This document shows, piece after piece, positions 34,961 to 46,006 of a stretch of DNA of 64,000 nt (its first letter is position 1; each line of letters opens with the position of its first letter). The stretch comes from Lunularia cruciata (taxonomy: Eukaryota; Streptophyta; Marchantiopsida; Lunulariales; Lunulariaceae). The notes beneath the pieces are model-generated. The model did no database searches, was not told where the DNA came from, and was given only the letters and a program-made list of their open reading frames with translations. Location of the stretch: positions 35,717,001 to 35,781,000 of the forward strand of contig OX419758.1 of NCBI GenBank assembly GCA_948567375.1, given 5' to 3'. Both the position numbers and the translations under genes were made by a program.

Positions 34961-35332
34961 GTACAAAGTTGATGTGAAGCAATTTTGATCAAGAAAGTTG
35001 TGCCTTCAATGGAGGAGTGGAACACTATTTTGAGGGGAAGTCGTTTTGCAATGAATTGCCATTTTTAGGAGAGCCTGAATCATCACAATCATGATTGATT
35101 GGAAAGATTTGATGGAGTTATGATTAAGGAGTCCTAATTTGTGACAAGATTGAGAATTAGTGCTTGTTACTCTCTTCTGGGTGTGGTTTCTACTTGAGAG
35201 ATTAAAGAAGAAATCAAGAGAACTACAAGTTACTGTTTGACTTTGTATTTGACCAATTCTGAATCCTATCTCTATGGGAACAAACTTTACTTACCCAATT
35301 ACCGCAAAAGTGATATTTGTCAGGTTGTCACA
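34961..35332 (+). repeat. Terminal 372 bp of a family A LTR
   Basis: Matches the last 370 bases of the A1 and A2 LTRs and ends at the exact LTR terminus CAGGTTGTCACA at 35332. Beyond it lies A4 pol on the opposite strand. This is the far end of the LTR into which C0 was inserted, possibly the same LTR that begins at position 1. Confidence 0.85.
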
Positions 35333-37476
35333 GAGACCCACTCACTGCTTAAGTCAAGAAAGATTATTCTGGCCCCTAAGTACTTTGTGGATTTTGTCTT
35401 TCACCAAGAGTGAGTACTTTGGGTTCAGGCGGTACTGTCTTTGCCGAACCGGAACTGCACCTTCAACTAGATCAATCCGGTGTTCTCCAAATTCTCATAG
35501 AATACCCAACATTTGATCGATAGACCAGGAAAATACGTCTTGAAATTCTATAAACAAGGCAGTGTATCATGCCAACTCCTCCAAAGTGATTGTCTTCAAA
35601 ATTTTCAAAATTTTCCCTTCAGTCAAGACAACATCTTGATAGTCATTGGGGTTGATGACTCCTTCAACGTGGCTTACTCAGCTTAATCCAAGGCAAGCTG
35701 CCATCAAACTCCCTTCCTCCAAGTCAAGTTCATGTGAGGCAAGGTCATATGGATCTTTGTCTTTGACATCCACCTCGTAGCATTCCAAGTAATTGACTTG
35801 GACTTGTCTTTGGATTCATCTGAGGATGAAGACAACGAGTCTTTGGATTTGTCCTTGTCTTCTAACAAACTAGTTTCCTTGAGATGGGGGACCTTTGTGA
35901 GTGTCACTAGCTTTTGGTCTTCAGACAAAATGTCCTTGAATTGTAGCTCTTGCTGGTGCCAATCCACCACAACTTGGGCACTATACAACCAGGGTCTTTC
36001 AATCAACAGTAGGTAACCACTTTTGGTCATTGGTTGCAACACAAAGTAATTGAACTTGAAGGGCACCCTTCCAATGATCATGGTATATTTGACAACATGC
36101 CCAATGGCCGCCTCTTGGTTTGGTCTACAAATTTCAATACCCGGGGTGTTCGTTCAAACGTATGATATCCCAGTCGATTTGCAATATCCTTGGCATGACA
36201 TTCACACTGAAACCCAAATCGATGGGTATCGATGTGATCATGCACCCTGCAATATCCGCATCAACCTCAAGAGATCCCAAATCTTCTTGTTCAATACGAT
36301 ATATGGCAGGCAAGTCTTTCTTGGACATTGACCTTACTTTCTTGAGGGCTGAATTCAACTACCTTTTGTACAACTTGTTATCTTCTCACAATTGCTTAAA
36401 TGTGACGTTTGCATTTGTGGCTGCCAAATCCACTACAATATTGTATTGGGGTACTCTACCTAATTTCACCGTCTTTGCCTTCGGCTTTGGGTTTAAAGTC
36501 TCTCCATGTTCAAATTTGACTTTGGGATGCTTCATAATGGTGATGGGATTACTAGTGGGCTTGACCCAATGTTCCTTGGGTTGGCCCACCTTGGCTTGAA
36601 TCAGACCCTTCACTTTGGATTGGATGTCTGCCAGACAAACTGAAGGCTTTGTCTTTGTCTCCTCCTCCAAACTCATTTCTCGGATCCTGAGTATTGCATC
36701 CTTGAGTTCTTTCTGCAAGGCTTTAGCTTTGGCTTTAGCGAGGATCTTTTCTTCCTTGGCAGAAAGGATTTCCTTTGGGCATAGAGTCTTCGCCTTTCTT
36801 GAAGATGATGAGGTCGTACTCAGTTCTTTGGGATCACACTTCTTCTTACTTGTATGTGCCTCAACCTTCAAAATTTCAAGGTCTGGCCATTCTCCTTCCA
36901 AGACCCGACTCCCTTCTTGAGGTCTCTCCTCCTCAAGTGTTATATAATTTATAGTTGTATCACCCTTCGCCTGAAGCGCTGCATGCTTAGCCGGGGTCTG
37001 TACATACTTTACAAGCAGCTTCGGGTTTGGTAGGTGAGGGCATTGGTTGCCCATATGACCCGATCCTTTGCAATTTCTGCACAGGAGAATGTACTCAATT
37101 TGCCTTCTTGGCTCCGGACAATTTAGAGACCAATGTCCCATCGAGCCACAATTATAACATGCCCCGGGTGCAACATTCAGAGGTCAATTTTGGTTGCTCA
37201 TTGGTGGTCTTTGTGGAGGAGCATTGGGGTTATACTCCCTTGGTCCGTACCTTGGACCTTGATACCATGTGCTCGCCTGAGATGGTACCTCTTGGGTTTG
37301 GTACACCGCCTCCTCTTCCTCTTCTTGCTTCCATCTCAAAACCCAATCAATCTGCTGCACCGGGAATGCATTGCGAGTATTGCATTCTGTGTTTGCATGG
37401 CCTGACTTGCCACACGCGGTGCACCATAGATTAGATCTGCCAAATGATGGGGGCTTCCTTTGGTCCTTTGCCCCAA
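35333..37476 (-). pseudogene. A4: family A gag-pol fragment (zinc knuckles, protease, start of RT)
   Basis: On the minus strand it runs from a gag position just before the first zinc knuckle (37476) through the second and third knuckles (CRNCKGSGHMGNQC near 37090-37050), a Lys/Glu-rich linker (36900-36500) and the protease (36358-36134). The active site is damaged there (IPIDLGFSVNVM, DSG changed to DLG). It ends in the first part of RT at 35333. The order matches A2 51264-54330. The right end is cut by B1. The left end is cut by the family A LTR ending at 35332, which therefore inserted into A4. Confidence 0.82.
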
Positions 37477-38156
37477 TGTCATGCGTAAATACATCACTTC
37501 ACAAGATACATCATTGTCAACATCATACACTATAGAAGCACAACTCACACATAAGTCATACATAGACTTTAAAGTGCCACAATAATCAGATTGTTTACCA
37601 TTCTCAACTCAACTCAACTCAGATCAGTACTTGATTTGTCACTCTATAAACTGCCAACAACTAGGTATTGATTACAGTCAAGCCACACCCACTCCAGTAT
37701 AGAGAATCCAGGTGACACTCGCCGTCCTCTGTCTACCATAGCCAGGAACTCGAAGGCTCAACATTAGAGAAGTGAGCTCTCTGGAACTCACTTTGAAACT
37801 ATACCCCTTGGACTTGAGCTAGCTTTGAAACCCTAATGGTCCCGCTGACGGCACACTCGATGATGTGAACGGTGCAAAATGAAGGTGGGCCCCACCGTGA
37901 AGTCAGTACCCCAAACACAAAATCTGACCAACGGAAAGTAGTCTCTGAGATATTGCTGAAATAACTCGAACTACTATCACTGGAACTCTAGTGTCCAAGC
38001 AATCTAGATGCAACACTACAAATGGCATGATAGTTGCCGTGCGTATATACATCGCTACATAACATACATCGCTACATAACATACATCACTGTCAACATCA
38101 TACACTATAGAAGCACAACTCACATATAAGTCATACATAGACTCTAAAGTGCTACA
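37477..38156 (-). repeat. 3' LTR region of B1
   Basis: Begins TGTAGCACTTTAG at 38156 and ends at 37477. It carries the family B arrangement of a terminal unit repeated at both ends (37477-37581, 105 bp; 38035-38156, 122 bp, lengthened by a 17-bp tandem duplication), with about 450 bp between. Confidence 0.8.
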
Positions 38157-38327
38157 ATCGCTCCCTAGCTGGCGGTTAGGTCCCTCTAACTCCAAATAGC
38201 CATCTACTCTAAGTATATGGTATACCCTCTAATGGGTAAAGATCAGAAGGCCGGGTGCTATGGAGCCCCATTGTTAGTCGCATGTCTGCAATCTATACCA
38301 TATAAAGAATGAACTAGCTTTAGGTCA

Positions 38328-40066
38328 AGTACATCTAGGACATAACCACTATCCCTGAGGAACCACCGTGAGGGGAGGAGTCATACATGCCATATGCCAT
38401 CCTCTCGAACAGCTATCACGTACTAATAGAGTAGTAGCTCCACCAAAAGAGCCACATATTATACACCTCAAGCCTGCATGTACAAGTACCAAGCTTGGGT
38501 CCATAGTACCATCAATGTTTGGGAGGTGGCATGGCGCACAATTGCGCACATGATCCTTCCAAACAACATCATCACGTCCCTCTAACACAATGACTCACAC
38601 ACTCTCAAGATAGTGTGGCCTGTCAAAACATCAAGTGTCGTTGGTGATGTCTGCTGTAGATATACATAGTTGCCTGGATGAAATCGACGGATTGAGGGTC
38701 TATAACCTCCTCCTTGAATGGTAGCAGAGCAAAAAGTATCTCTATGCTGAGCAATCACCAAGTTCCCAAAGGCCATTGGCATCACTCTCTAAAAGATCTC
38801 TGCCCACTGAGAACATGCGCTCATCCATACATCGGGGTCATCCAAGTCCAAAACTATTGTAGCATCTCGACAAATGGCTGCAGGTAAATCTAGATCTTGT
38901 CCATAGAGTAGAAAGTATGGAGAGAAGGATGCTAAGGAGGCTTGCCGGCTGAACCGATAGCCCATGGCCAATCAAGGTAACTAGAGATTCCAATCTCCCA
39001 AGTGGCCTCTCTGCAAACCATACTTTTGCAATCCTCTCTTCACCGTCTGCACCACTCTCTCTGCTAAGCCATCTACCTTAGGGTGATCTTGAGATGTAGT
39101 ACGATGATCAATCAAAGCCTTGTCACACAAGACCTGAAACTCTTCCAAGAACTCTGTACCTTGATGAGTCAAAACCTCAGCTGGTGCACCAAAATGACTT
39201 ATTACTCGATCTAGGAACAAGTAAGTTGTCCCTTCACTAGACTTGTCAGGAAGTGCCACCAACTCAATCCACTTGGAGAAGTGCTCCACCATCACCAAAA
39301 CATACCGATGATGTCTCGCAATCAGCGGTAAAGGTCTAGCAAAGTCCAAACTCCAACGGTAACCCAATCCCATGATACGTAATGGGCGTAACTGTGGCGT
39401 AGGAGCATTAAATGGTGCTCTAACTCGGTCACAAACCACACATCTGGCAACAAATTGATGTACCTTGGTGTGCATTCTGCGCCACTTATAATGACTTTGG
39501 AGTAAGCTATACGTACGCTTTACTCCAAAATGTCCTAGCTCCTCATGAGCATGACGGACCAATTGTGGTCTCTATGATGGAAGTGGTACTACTCGCACTC
39601 TACTATCCTCCCATACATGCAAAAGGTATCTGCACTCCAATTTGAACCGTTTGGCTTGCTGAAGAACACGGTCTCTCTCCTTAGCCCCAATTGTGCCACC
39701 CACAACACCAGTGTGAAGATAGTTTATCACTTAAACATCATCATGAATGTCTTGCTAAACTGTACCAATATCTTCACTCTCTAGATTTGTGACCTAAATA
39801 ACTCCTCCTATATGCGCTGAGAGAGATACCACCAAAGCCTCTAAAAATATACACAGAAAGGGCGATGCATGCCAACCTGGCACCATCTCCTCATCTGTCT
39901 CACCATGCCAATGTGCTCCGGTCTGATCTTGCTGGTTGGGACATGGGTTTTTACTCAACCCATTTGCATCACGGTTCACCATTCCAGGTCTGTGAACAAC
40001 CGTGAAATCATACTCTTGTATAATCAGAGCCATTGTGCAAGCTTCCTTGAAAGCTTGTTGGACTCC
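38328..40066 (-). pseudogene. B1 RNase H end, integrase and damaged PHD finger
   Basis: Order: RNase H end (LIIQEYDFTVVHRPGMVNRD, NGLSKNPCP), linker, integrase zinc region (HAHEELGHFGVKRT...CVVCD at about 39555-39425), and core with SLDFARPLP and GLAERVVQT. The second core acid is lost: THQGTEF, where B2 and B3 have TDQG. The PHD finger (38480-38330) has lost one zinc ligand (RDSC for CDSC). It is interrupted by a TAG before the last Cys pair, where B3 has a Gln codon. Further stops and a frameshift near 38600 confirm that it is dead. Confidence 0.85.
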
Positions 40067-41114
40067 TACGGATTTCATGTGTGGAGCAGTACAGGTGGAT
40101 GCATCTGCAGTAGTGACTAGGAGTGCAATACATGCTCTAGAGCCTAGAGGAGCATCAGTGGAGTTGGACCCACAGAGAGGACAGGTTGGGAGTCACATTA
40201 GACTTCCCCTCTCTTTTGCACTATCAGAGGCATTGCAGACGACATCCATGGTTCCTAGATGTCCTAGTGCAAGTGTGGTAGGTGGTGATGGAGTACATGA
40301 TGGACTACCTGCTACTCAACCACCTACTTCTACACAAACTGAGTCTAGCATGATGTTGGGGGCGGCTCAATTGATTATGCGGCATCCTTTGTTTTTGGCC
40401 AATGATATGTTTACATTAGGAGTTGACCCAGCCCCAGTATTCCGGTTGGCTGCCACGCTGTGTGAGAGTAGGGATGGTGTGGTTCCTACTACTAGGGTAG
40501 AGGTAGTTGACAATGGAGCTGACTTGGTTGAGGAGCATGGGATCCATTCAGCGACCAATGGTTTATGGTAGACAACAATGGCTAGACTGGAGGAGTTGCC
40601 ACCTAGACCGGCCTTTGAGAGAGCACAATTCACACCTGGTGTTGTCCTATTGGATAATGAGAGGGGGATAATGAGAGGGGGATGTTTGGTGGGACCTTCA
40701 GGGAAGGTCTATACACCTCAGAGAGTCTTGTTAGACTCTGGTGCACAGCCCTTTATGTTGGGGAAGGCTATAGTTGTCGGTCTGGAGTTACAAAAGACCG
40801 ATGTGGAGAGGTGTCCATTTCAAATCCAGACATCTCTAGGTGGCGGTTCAACACAGTACATCACATGTGGGAAGCTTGTTGTCCAGGTTCAACCTGGTCA
40901 TCCGACTGATAGCTCGGTGGTGAGAGCTCAGGCTATTGCAACAATAGCTGAGTCATATGATGTGCTAGTTGGGGGAGCAGTGTTTTACCCCATGGGTTTC
41001 AGCATTGACTATTGGGAGGAGATAGTCTCTTATAGACCTGGTTGGCAGTCAGGTGAAGGACGGGTATGTTGCCTACCAATACGCTTCAGTAGTGGTAGTC
41101 TTGGCTCACTATAG
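40067..41114 (+). pseudogene. B2 gag tail and aspartic protease
   Basis: One frame with a single TAG at 40569. The first part (to 40568) is low in recognisable motifs (HPLFLANDMFTLGVDPAP) and is probably the end of gag; no zinc knuckle is seen. The protease follows from 40578: VLLDSGAQPFMLG, with the catalytic Asp codon at 40734, then the second strand (YDVLVGGAVFYPMGF), a retropepsin pattern. It ends at a TAG at 41112, but the same frame continues into the methyltransferase region. Positions 41115-41435 are a spacer without recognisable domain. Confidence 0.75.
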
Positions 41115-41435
41115 TCCGAGACTATGGCAACATCAGTTTAAGCTTTCAGTGGTGCAATTACTTGGCCTGGTGACTTATTGGAGGGGAACGCCCATGCAGA
41201 GGATACTCCAATACCAGAAGAGATCACTTGGATTTGGAGTACGAGTGGGATTGTTCCATCTACCTTGGATGTTCCATTGTAGAGTTCAGGGGAGGCGTTG
41301 CAGCATCATGCATATCAGATGGTGCAGCAGGCTTGGAGTGGAGCCTTTGTACCATCAAGAGATGAGTGTGAGGATGAGACTCTAGAGGCAATTCTTAAGA
41401 AAATTGCTTTGACACCTCTGGATACCACACTCATT

Positions 41436-42420
41436 GCTTGGCAGTATCCAATAGAGGGGCTATGCCTATTGGAGTTGTTCGGTTGGACTAGCACCAGACT
41501 AGCTGTGGTGTTATAGGCGGGTATCCGAGTACAGAGGTATTTGTATGTAGAGAGAGATGAGATTGTTAAACAAGTCTCTCTACATCAGGTGGCACGCTTG
41601 GCCTATCAATATCTGGAGTTATTATGGATGTCAGCAATCAGAGTTTACCAGAAGGCCCTGCCAGCAGACATTTCCTTACTGGGGGCGCATGACCTAGAGA
41701 GACATTGGCCTATTCCCTTGGTGATTTCTGGATGGCCATGTCAAGGACATACATGTGCGGGCCGCAGTTTGGGTCTTTAGGATCCTCATTCTGGTGTGTT
41801 TTGGGAGATGTTATAGATATTACGCCATGTCCAGGTTCATTAGTCTGTTTCTCCATCTTACCTTTTAGAGAACTTTCCTTTGATGGGTGATTCTTGTACC
41901 AAAGTGGTGGCGAGTACACATCAGGTCCATTCTTGGATGGGACCTGTTATATTGTTAGATGCAGCCATAGTGGGATCATGGGCTCATCGTCTTTGTCTTT
42001 GGTGGACAAACCACTTACCTAGAGAGGTTTTACAATGTGTTTATGATGGGATTCAACAACTTGACCACATCCTTGTTGATGATATCTTGGATGTTGGGTG
42101 TCAGGCTCAGATAGAAGTCGTGTTTGATAGGTCCCCTATGGTAGTGGTGAACCTAGTTAGACATCCTAGAGCCGCACTTCCCACATGCATGAGTTTCCCA
42201 GGCTCTCATGCTTTTTGAGAGAGAGGACCTGGACTTGTTTGGGACTCACAATTACAGCAGTTGGTGGAGCCCAACACTGATGAGAGAGAGTGGGCAATGG
42301 GTTTTCACACCAGTATTACCACTGCTCTAGCAGTGTCAAAGGCATCCAGGCGTCAAGTGTTAGGTCATGCTATGGACCTGAATTGTTTGACCTGGGTTGT
42401 GAGCCTTGGCTTGGCAGAGC
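41436..42420 (+). pseudogene. C5-cytosine DNA methyltransferase domain inside the B2 polyprotein
   Basis: About 328 codons in the same frame as the protease, with five stops. Motifs are in canonical C5-methyltransferase order. Motif I, cofactor binding: GLCLLELFGWTS at 41457, followed by AGIRVQRYLYVERDE. Motif IV: LVISGWPCQGHTCAG, with the catalytic Cys codon at 41739-41741. Motif VI: LLENFPLMGD, Glu codon 41868. Motif VIII: LLDAAIVGSWAHRLCLWWTN (41955-42014). Motifs IX/X: MSFPGSHAF, EREWAMGF and RRQVLGHAMDLNCL (to about 42400). The enzyme family transfers a methyl group from S-adenosylmethionine to cytosine C5. Spacing from IV to VIII (about 43 and 39 residues) is close to DNMT3-type enzymes, but PCQ is not the usual DNMT3/DRM form, so the subfamily is open. 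All key residues except the stops are present. Confidence 0.9.
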
Positions 42421-44240
42421 AGCATAGGATGTGCTTGATAGGCATGACCACTCGGACACTTGTGAGCCATGTGCCTATCGAGACGATTCAGGCACATGCT
42501 GGGGGCGATGGACCAAGTGGACATGGTATTCTTGGGACACATCTAATAGCTACTAGGGATAGTGGTCTACTTGGAGTCCATCCAAGTGAGCATGTGCTAC
42601 TTGGATTACATCCTTGGTCCACATGGGATGCAGCTAGAGGATGTGTGGAGCTTGCAGCCAGAGTGGAGGGAGTTTTTCACACAAAGGTTGGGACCTCTAG
42701 TGGTCAGAAGCATGACACTGTTGCTTACCAAGGGCCCAATGTAGCAGCCAGTCAGTACGTCTTCCACTCCTACTAAAGTTACAGAGGATACTTGGGAGCC
42801 AGATCTTGGACCCTAGCTTATTGGAGAGGAGAGACAGAGGGTTTGGAGGTTCTTGAAGAGTCACACGAGTTGTTTTGCCTCAGTATGAAAGATTGGGGTG
42901 CTCTAAAGGGACCTGGTATACAGATTGAGTTGACTAATGATACACCAGTTTTCTGACGTCCTTATCGTGAGATATAGTGAGATGGAGAGGACATTGATTT
43001 AGAGCTGGAGTAGTGACTTTTTTGAGGCTAGTTTGGTGGAGATTTCACATGGAGAGTATGCATCAGCGACAGTGATGCCAGCCAAGAAGAATATGCATGC
43101 CAACTACACAGATAGGCGGATGTGTGGAGATTACCCTCCTATCAATTGATAGACTAGGGCTGATCGGTATGCCATGCCTACACCGGAGGAGATCTTTGAT
43201 ACAATTGGGCATGCAAAGGTCTTCTGTACTTTGGATCTTTGAGTGGGATATCATCAGTTGCTAATCAGGGAGGAGGATAAGTCCAAGACAACATTCTGGG
43301 CTATTGATCCTCACTACAAGGATGTGTTATATCAGTGGAGGTTCTTACTATTTGGGTTGAAGAACGCTCTTGCTGAGTTCTAGAGGGTCATGGATAGGAT
43401 CCTAGCTGGATTGGATTTTTCTTGGTGTTATATTGATGGCATTTTGGTCTATAGCACTACTATGGAGGAGCATGAGGGACAATTGTTGGAGGTGTTTGAG
43501 AGGTTGAGATCTCATGGTCTCAAATTACATCCTAGGAAGTGTAGGTTCTTCCATGAGCAAGTTGAGTATTTGGGTCACACTATCTACCCCGGAGGACTTG
43601 GTGTTTAGCAGACCAAGGTGGAGGCTATTGCACGTATTCCTTGGCCTACGGATGTGAGCAGAGTGCGAGCATTCCTTGGGTTGGTGAACTTCTATTGCCG
43701 CTATGTTAGAGGATTTAGTGCCATTGCCAAGGCCTTGACAAAGCTGACCAAGCTTACATAAGAGTGGTATTGGGAAGATGAGTAGGAGAGAGGTTTTGTA
43801 GAGCTCAAGGAGAGGTTGACATTTGCTCCTATTTTGAGGAAACCAATCAGAGGACGAGCATTTCAGGTTCATACTGATTGGAGTATGTTGGGGCTTGGAG
43901 CAGTGCTCACCCATCATGATGATGAGGGGAAGGAGTTTGTGGTGGCCTATGCTAGTCTCTCCAACAATTCAGCGGAGGTGAAGTATAGTTCATATGAAGG
44001 AGACTGCTTGGCAGCAATTTGGGCAGTAGCACATTTGCGATGTTACCTATTTGGTTACCCCTTCACTCTCATCAGCCACTAAAGTGGTTGATGGAGTCCG
44101 ACAAGCTTTCAGGGAAGATTGCACGATGTGCTCTGATGATTTCACGATTGTTCATAGACCTAGAGTGGTGAACCATGATGCAGATGGGTTGAGTAGAAAT
44201 CCATATCCCAGCCAGTAGAATTAGATTGGAGCACGTTGTC
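42421..44240 (+). pseudogene. B2 reverse transcriptase and RNase H (with preceding linker)
   Basis: A linker of unknown role (42421-42780) is followed by the start of RT (MKDWGALKGPGIQIEL, same frame as the methyltransferase). After a frameshift near 43000 come ISHGEYASATVMPAKK, RMCGDYPPIN, TLDL.VGYHQLLIREED, FGLKNALAEF and the catalytic site at 43429-43440, which reads YIDG where gypsy enzymes have YIDD: a missing catalytic Asp. Then LHPRKCRFFHEQVEYLGHTI and the connection. RNase H at 43816-44240 (FQVHTDWSMLGLGAVL, VAYASLSNNSAEVKYSSYEG) has a small deletion at about 44075. There are numerous TAG and TGA stops. It is a dead copy of a lineage distinct from families A and C. Confidence 0.88.
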
Positions 44241-45838
44241 ATGGTGAGACACATGAGGAGATGGTGCCAGGTTGGCATGCATCGGCCTTTCTATGTTTAT
44301 TTTCAGAGGCTTTGGTGGTATCTCTCTCAACGCATACAGGAGGAGTTATTGAGATCACAGATCCAGAGAGTGAAGATATTGGTATAGTTCAGCAAGACAT
44401 TCATGATGATGTCTTAGTGATGGACTATCTTTGCATTGGTGTTGTGGGTGGCACAATTGGGGCCAAGGAGAGAGACCAAGTTCTTCAACAAGCCAGACGG
44501 TTCAAATTGGAGTATAGACACCTTTTGTGTGTATGGGAGGATGGTAGAGTGCGAGTAGTACCACTTCCATCACAGAGACCACAGTCGGTCCATCATGCTC
44601 ATGAGGAGCTAGGACATTTTGGAGGAAAGCGTACGTTTAGCTTACTCCAGAGTCATTATTGGTGGCACGGTATGTAGACCAAGGTGCAGCAGTTTGTTGC
44701 CAGATGTGCAGTTTGTGACCGAGTTAGAGCATCATTCAATGCTCCTACGCCACAGTTACACGCATTACCTATCATGGGATTGGGTTACCGTTGGAGTTTG
44801 GACTTTGCTGGACCTTTACCGCTGATTGTGAGACATCATTGGTATGTTTTGGTGATGGTGGAGCACTTTTCCAAGTGGATTGAGTTGGTGGCACTTCCTG
44901 ACAAGTCTAGTGAAGGGACAGCTTACTCGTTCCTGGATTGAGTTCTTAGTCATTTTGGTGCACTAGCTGAGGTTTTGACTGATCAGGGTATAGAGTTCTT
45001 GGGGGAGTTTCAGGTCTTGTGTGACAAGGCTTTGATTGATCACCGTACTACCTCCCGAGATCACCTTGAGGCAGATGGCTTAGCAGAGATAGTGGTTCAG
45101 ACGGGGAAGAGAGGATTTTGAAAGTATCGTTTGTAGAGAGGCCACTTGGGAGATTGGGATCTCCAGTTACCTTTGTTGGCCATGGGCTATCGGTTCAGTT
45201 GGCAGGCCTCCTTAGCATCCTTCTCTCCGTAGTTTCTACTCTATGGATGAGATCCAGATCTACCTGTAGCCATTCATCGAGATGCTACTATAGTTTTGGA
45301 CTTGGATGACCCCAATGTATGGATGAGCGCATGTTCTCAGCAGGTAGAGATCTTTTGGAGAGTGATGTCGATGGCCTTTGAGAACTAGGCGATTGCTCAA
45401 CATAGAGATACTTTACACTATGCTACCATTTGAGGAGGAGGTTATAGACCCTCGATCCGTTGATTTCATCCATGAGATTATGTATATCTACAGCGGACAA
45501 CACCGACGACACTTGATGTTTTGACAGGCCGCACTATCTTGAGAGTGCATGAGGTTTTGCCATCTGGAGTCCTTGTGCTAGAAGGACGTGATGGTGTTGT
45601 TTGGAAGGATCATGTGCACAATTGTGCACCATGCCACCTCCCAAACATTGATGGTACTATGGACCCAAGCTTGGCACTTGTATGTGTAGGCTTGAGGTGT
45701 ATGTTATATGGCTTTTTTGGTAGAGCTGCTACTCTATTAGTGTGTGCTAGTTGTTTGAGAGGATGGCATATGGCATGTATGACTCCTCCCCTCACGGTGG
45801 TTCCTCAAGGACAGTGGTTATGTCCTAGATGTATTTGA
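44241..45838 (+). pseudogene. B2 integrase with C-terminal PHD finger
   Basis: Integrase zinc region HAHEELGHFGGKRT...CAVCDRV (44597-44720), core SLDFAGPLP, TDQGIEF and ADGLAE with a frame change after about 45100. A C-terminal tail follows, then the terminal domain at 45685-45838: RCMLYGF, LVCASCLRGWHMACM and QWLCPRCI, followed by the stop. This is the pattern of a PHD finger (Cys4-His-Cys3, with Trp two residues before the last Cys pair), here with the second Cys changed to Tyr. PHD fingers bind histone H3 tails, so this would be a chromatin-reading tail in place of the chromodomain of chromoviruses. Confidence 0.85.
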
Positions 45839-45992
45839 CCTATAGCTAGTTCATTCTTTATATGGTATAGATTGCAGACAGGCAACTAATGATGGGGCTC
45901 CATAGCACCCGGCCTCCTGATCTTTGCCCATTATAGGGTATACCATATACTTAGAGTAGATGGCTATCTGGAGTTAGAGGGACCTAACCGCT

Positions 45993-46006
45993 AGCTAGGG
46001 GGCAAT
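45993..46006 (+). other. Polypurine tract of B2
   Basis: AGCTAGGGGGCAAT directly before the LTR start TGTGG at 46007. The B3 equivalent is at 61454-61466. Confidence 0.7.

Larger units (their letters stand above)
37477..40066 (-). mobile_element. B1: family B element, 5' truncated
   Basis: Minus-strand element with the end of RNase H, integrase, PHD finger and a 3' LTR region. The LTR terminus (ACGCATGACA) sits at 37477 against A4 gag sequence. The right end breaks at 40066 in a head-to-head junction with B2, just after the codons around SDKLSGK. Confidence 0.85.

Noticed and set aside
45685-45838. The C-terminal cysteine-rich domain of family B as a chromodomain or gag zinc knuckle
   Set aside because: Spacing is Cys4-His-Cys3 with the Trp typical of PHD fingers. 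CCHC knuckles have four ligands, and chromodomains have no such Cys/His pattern.
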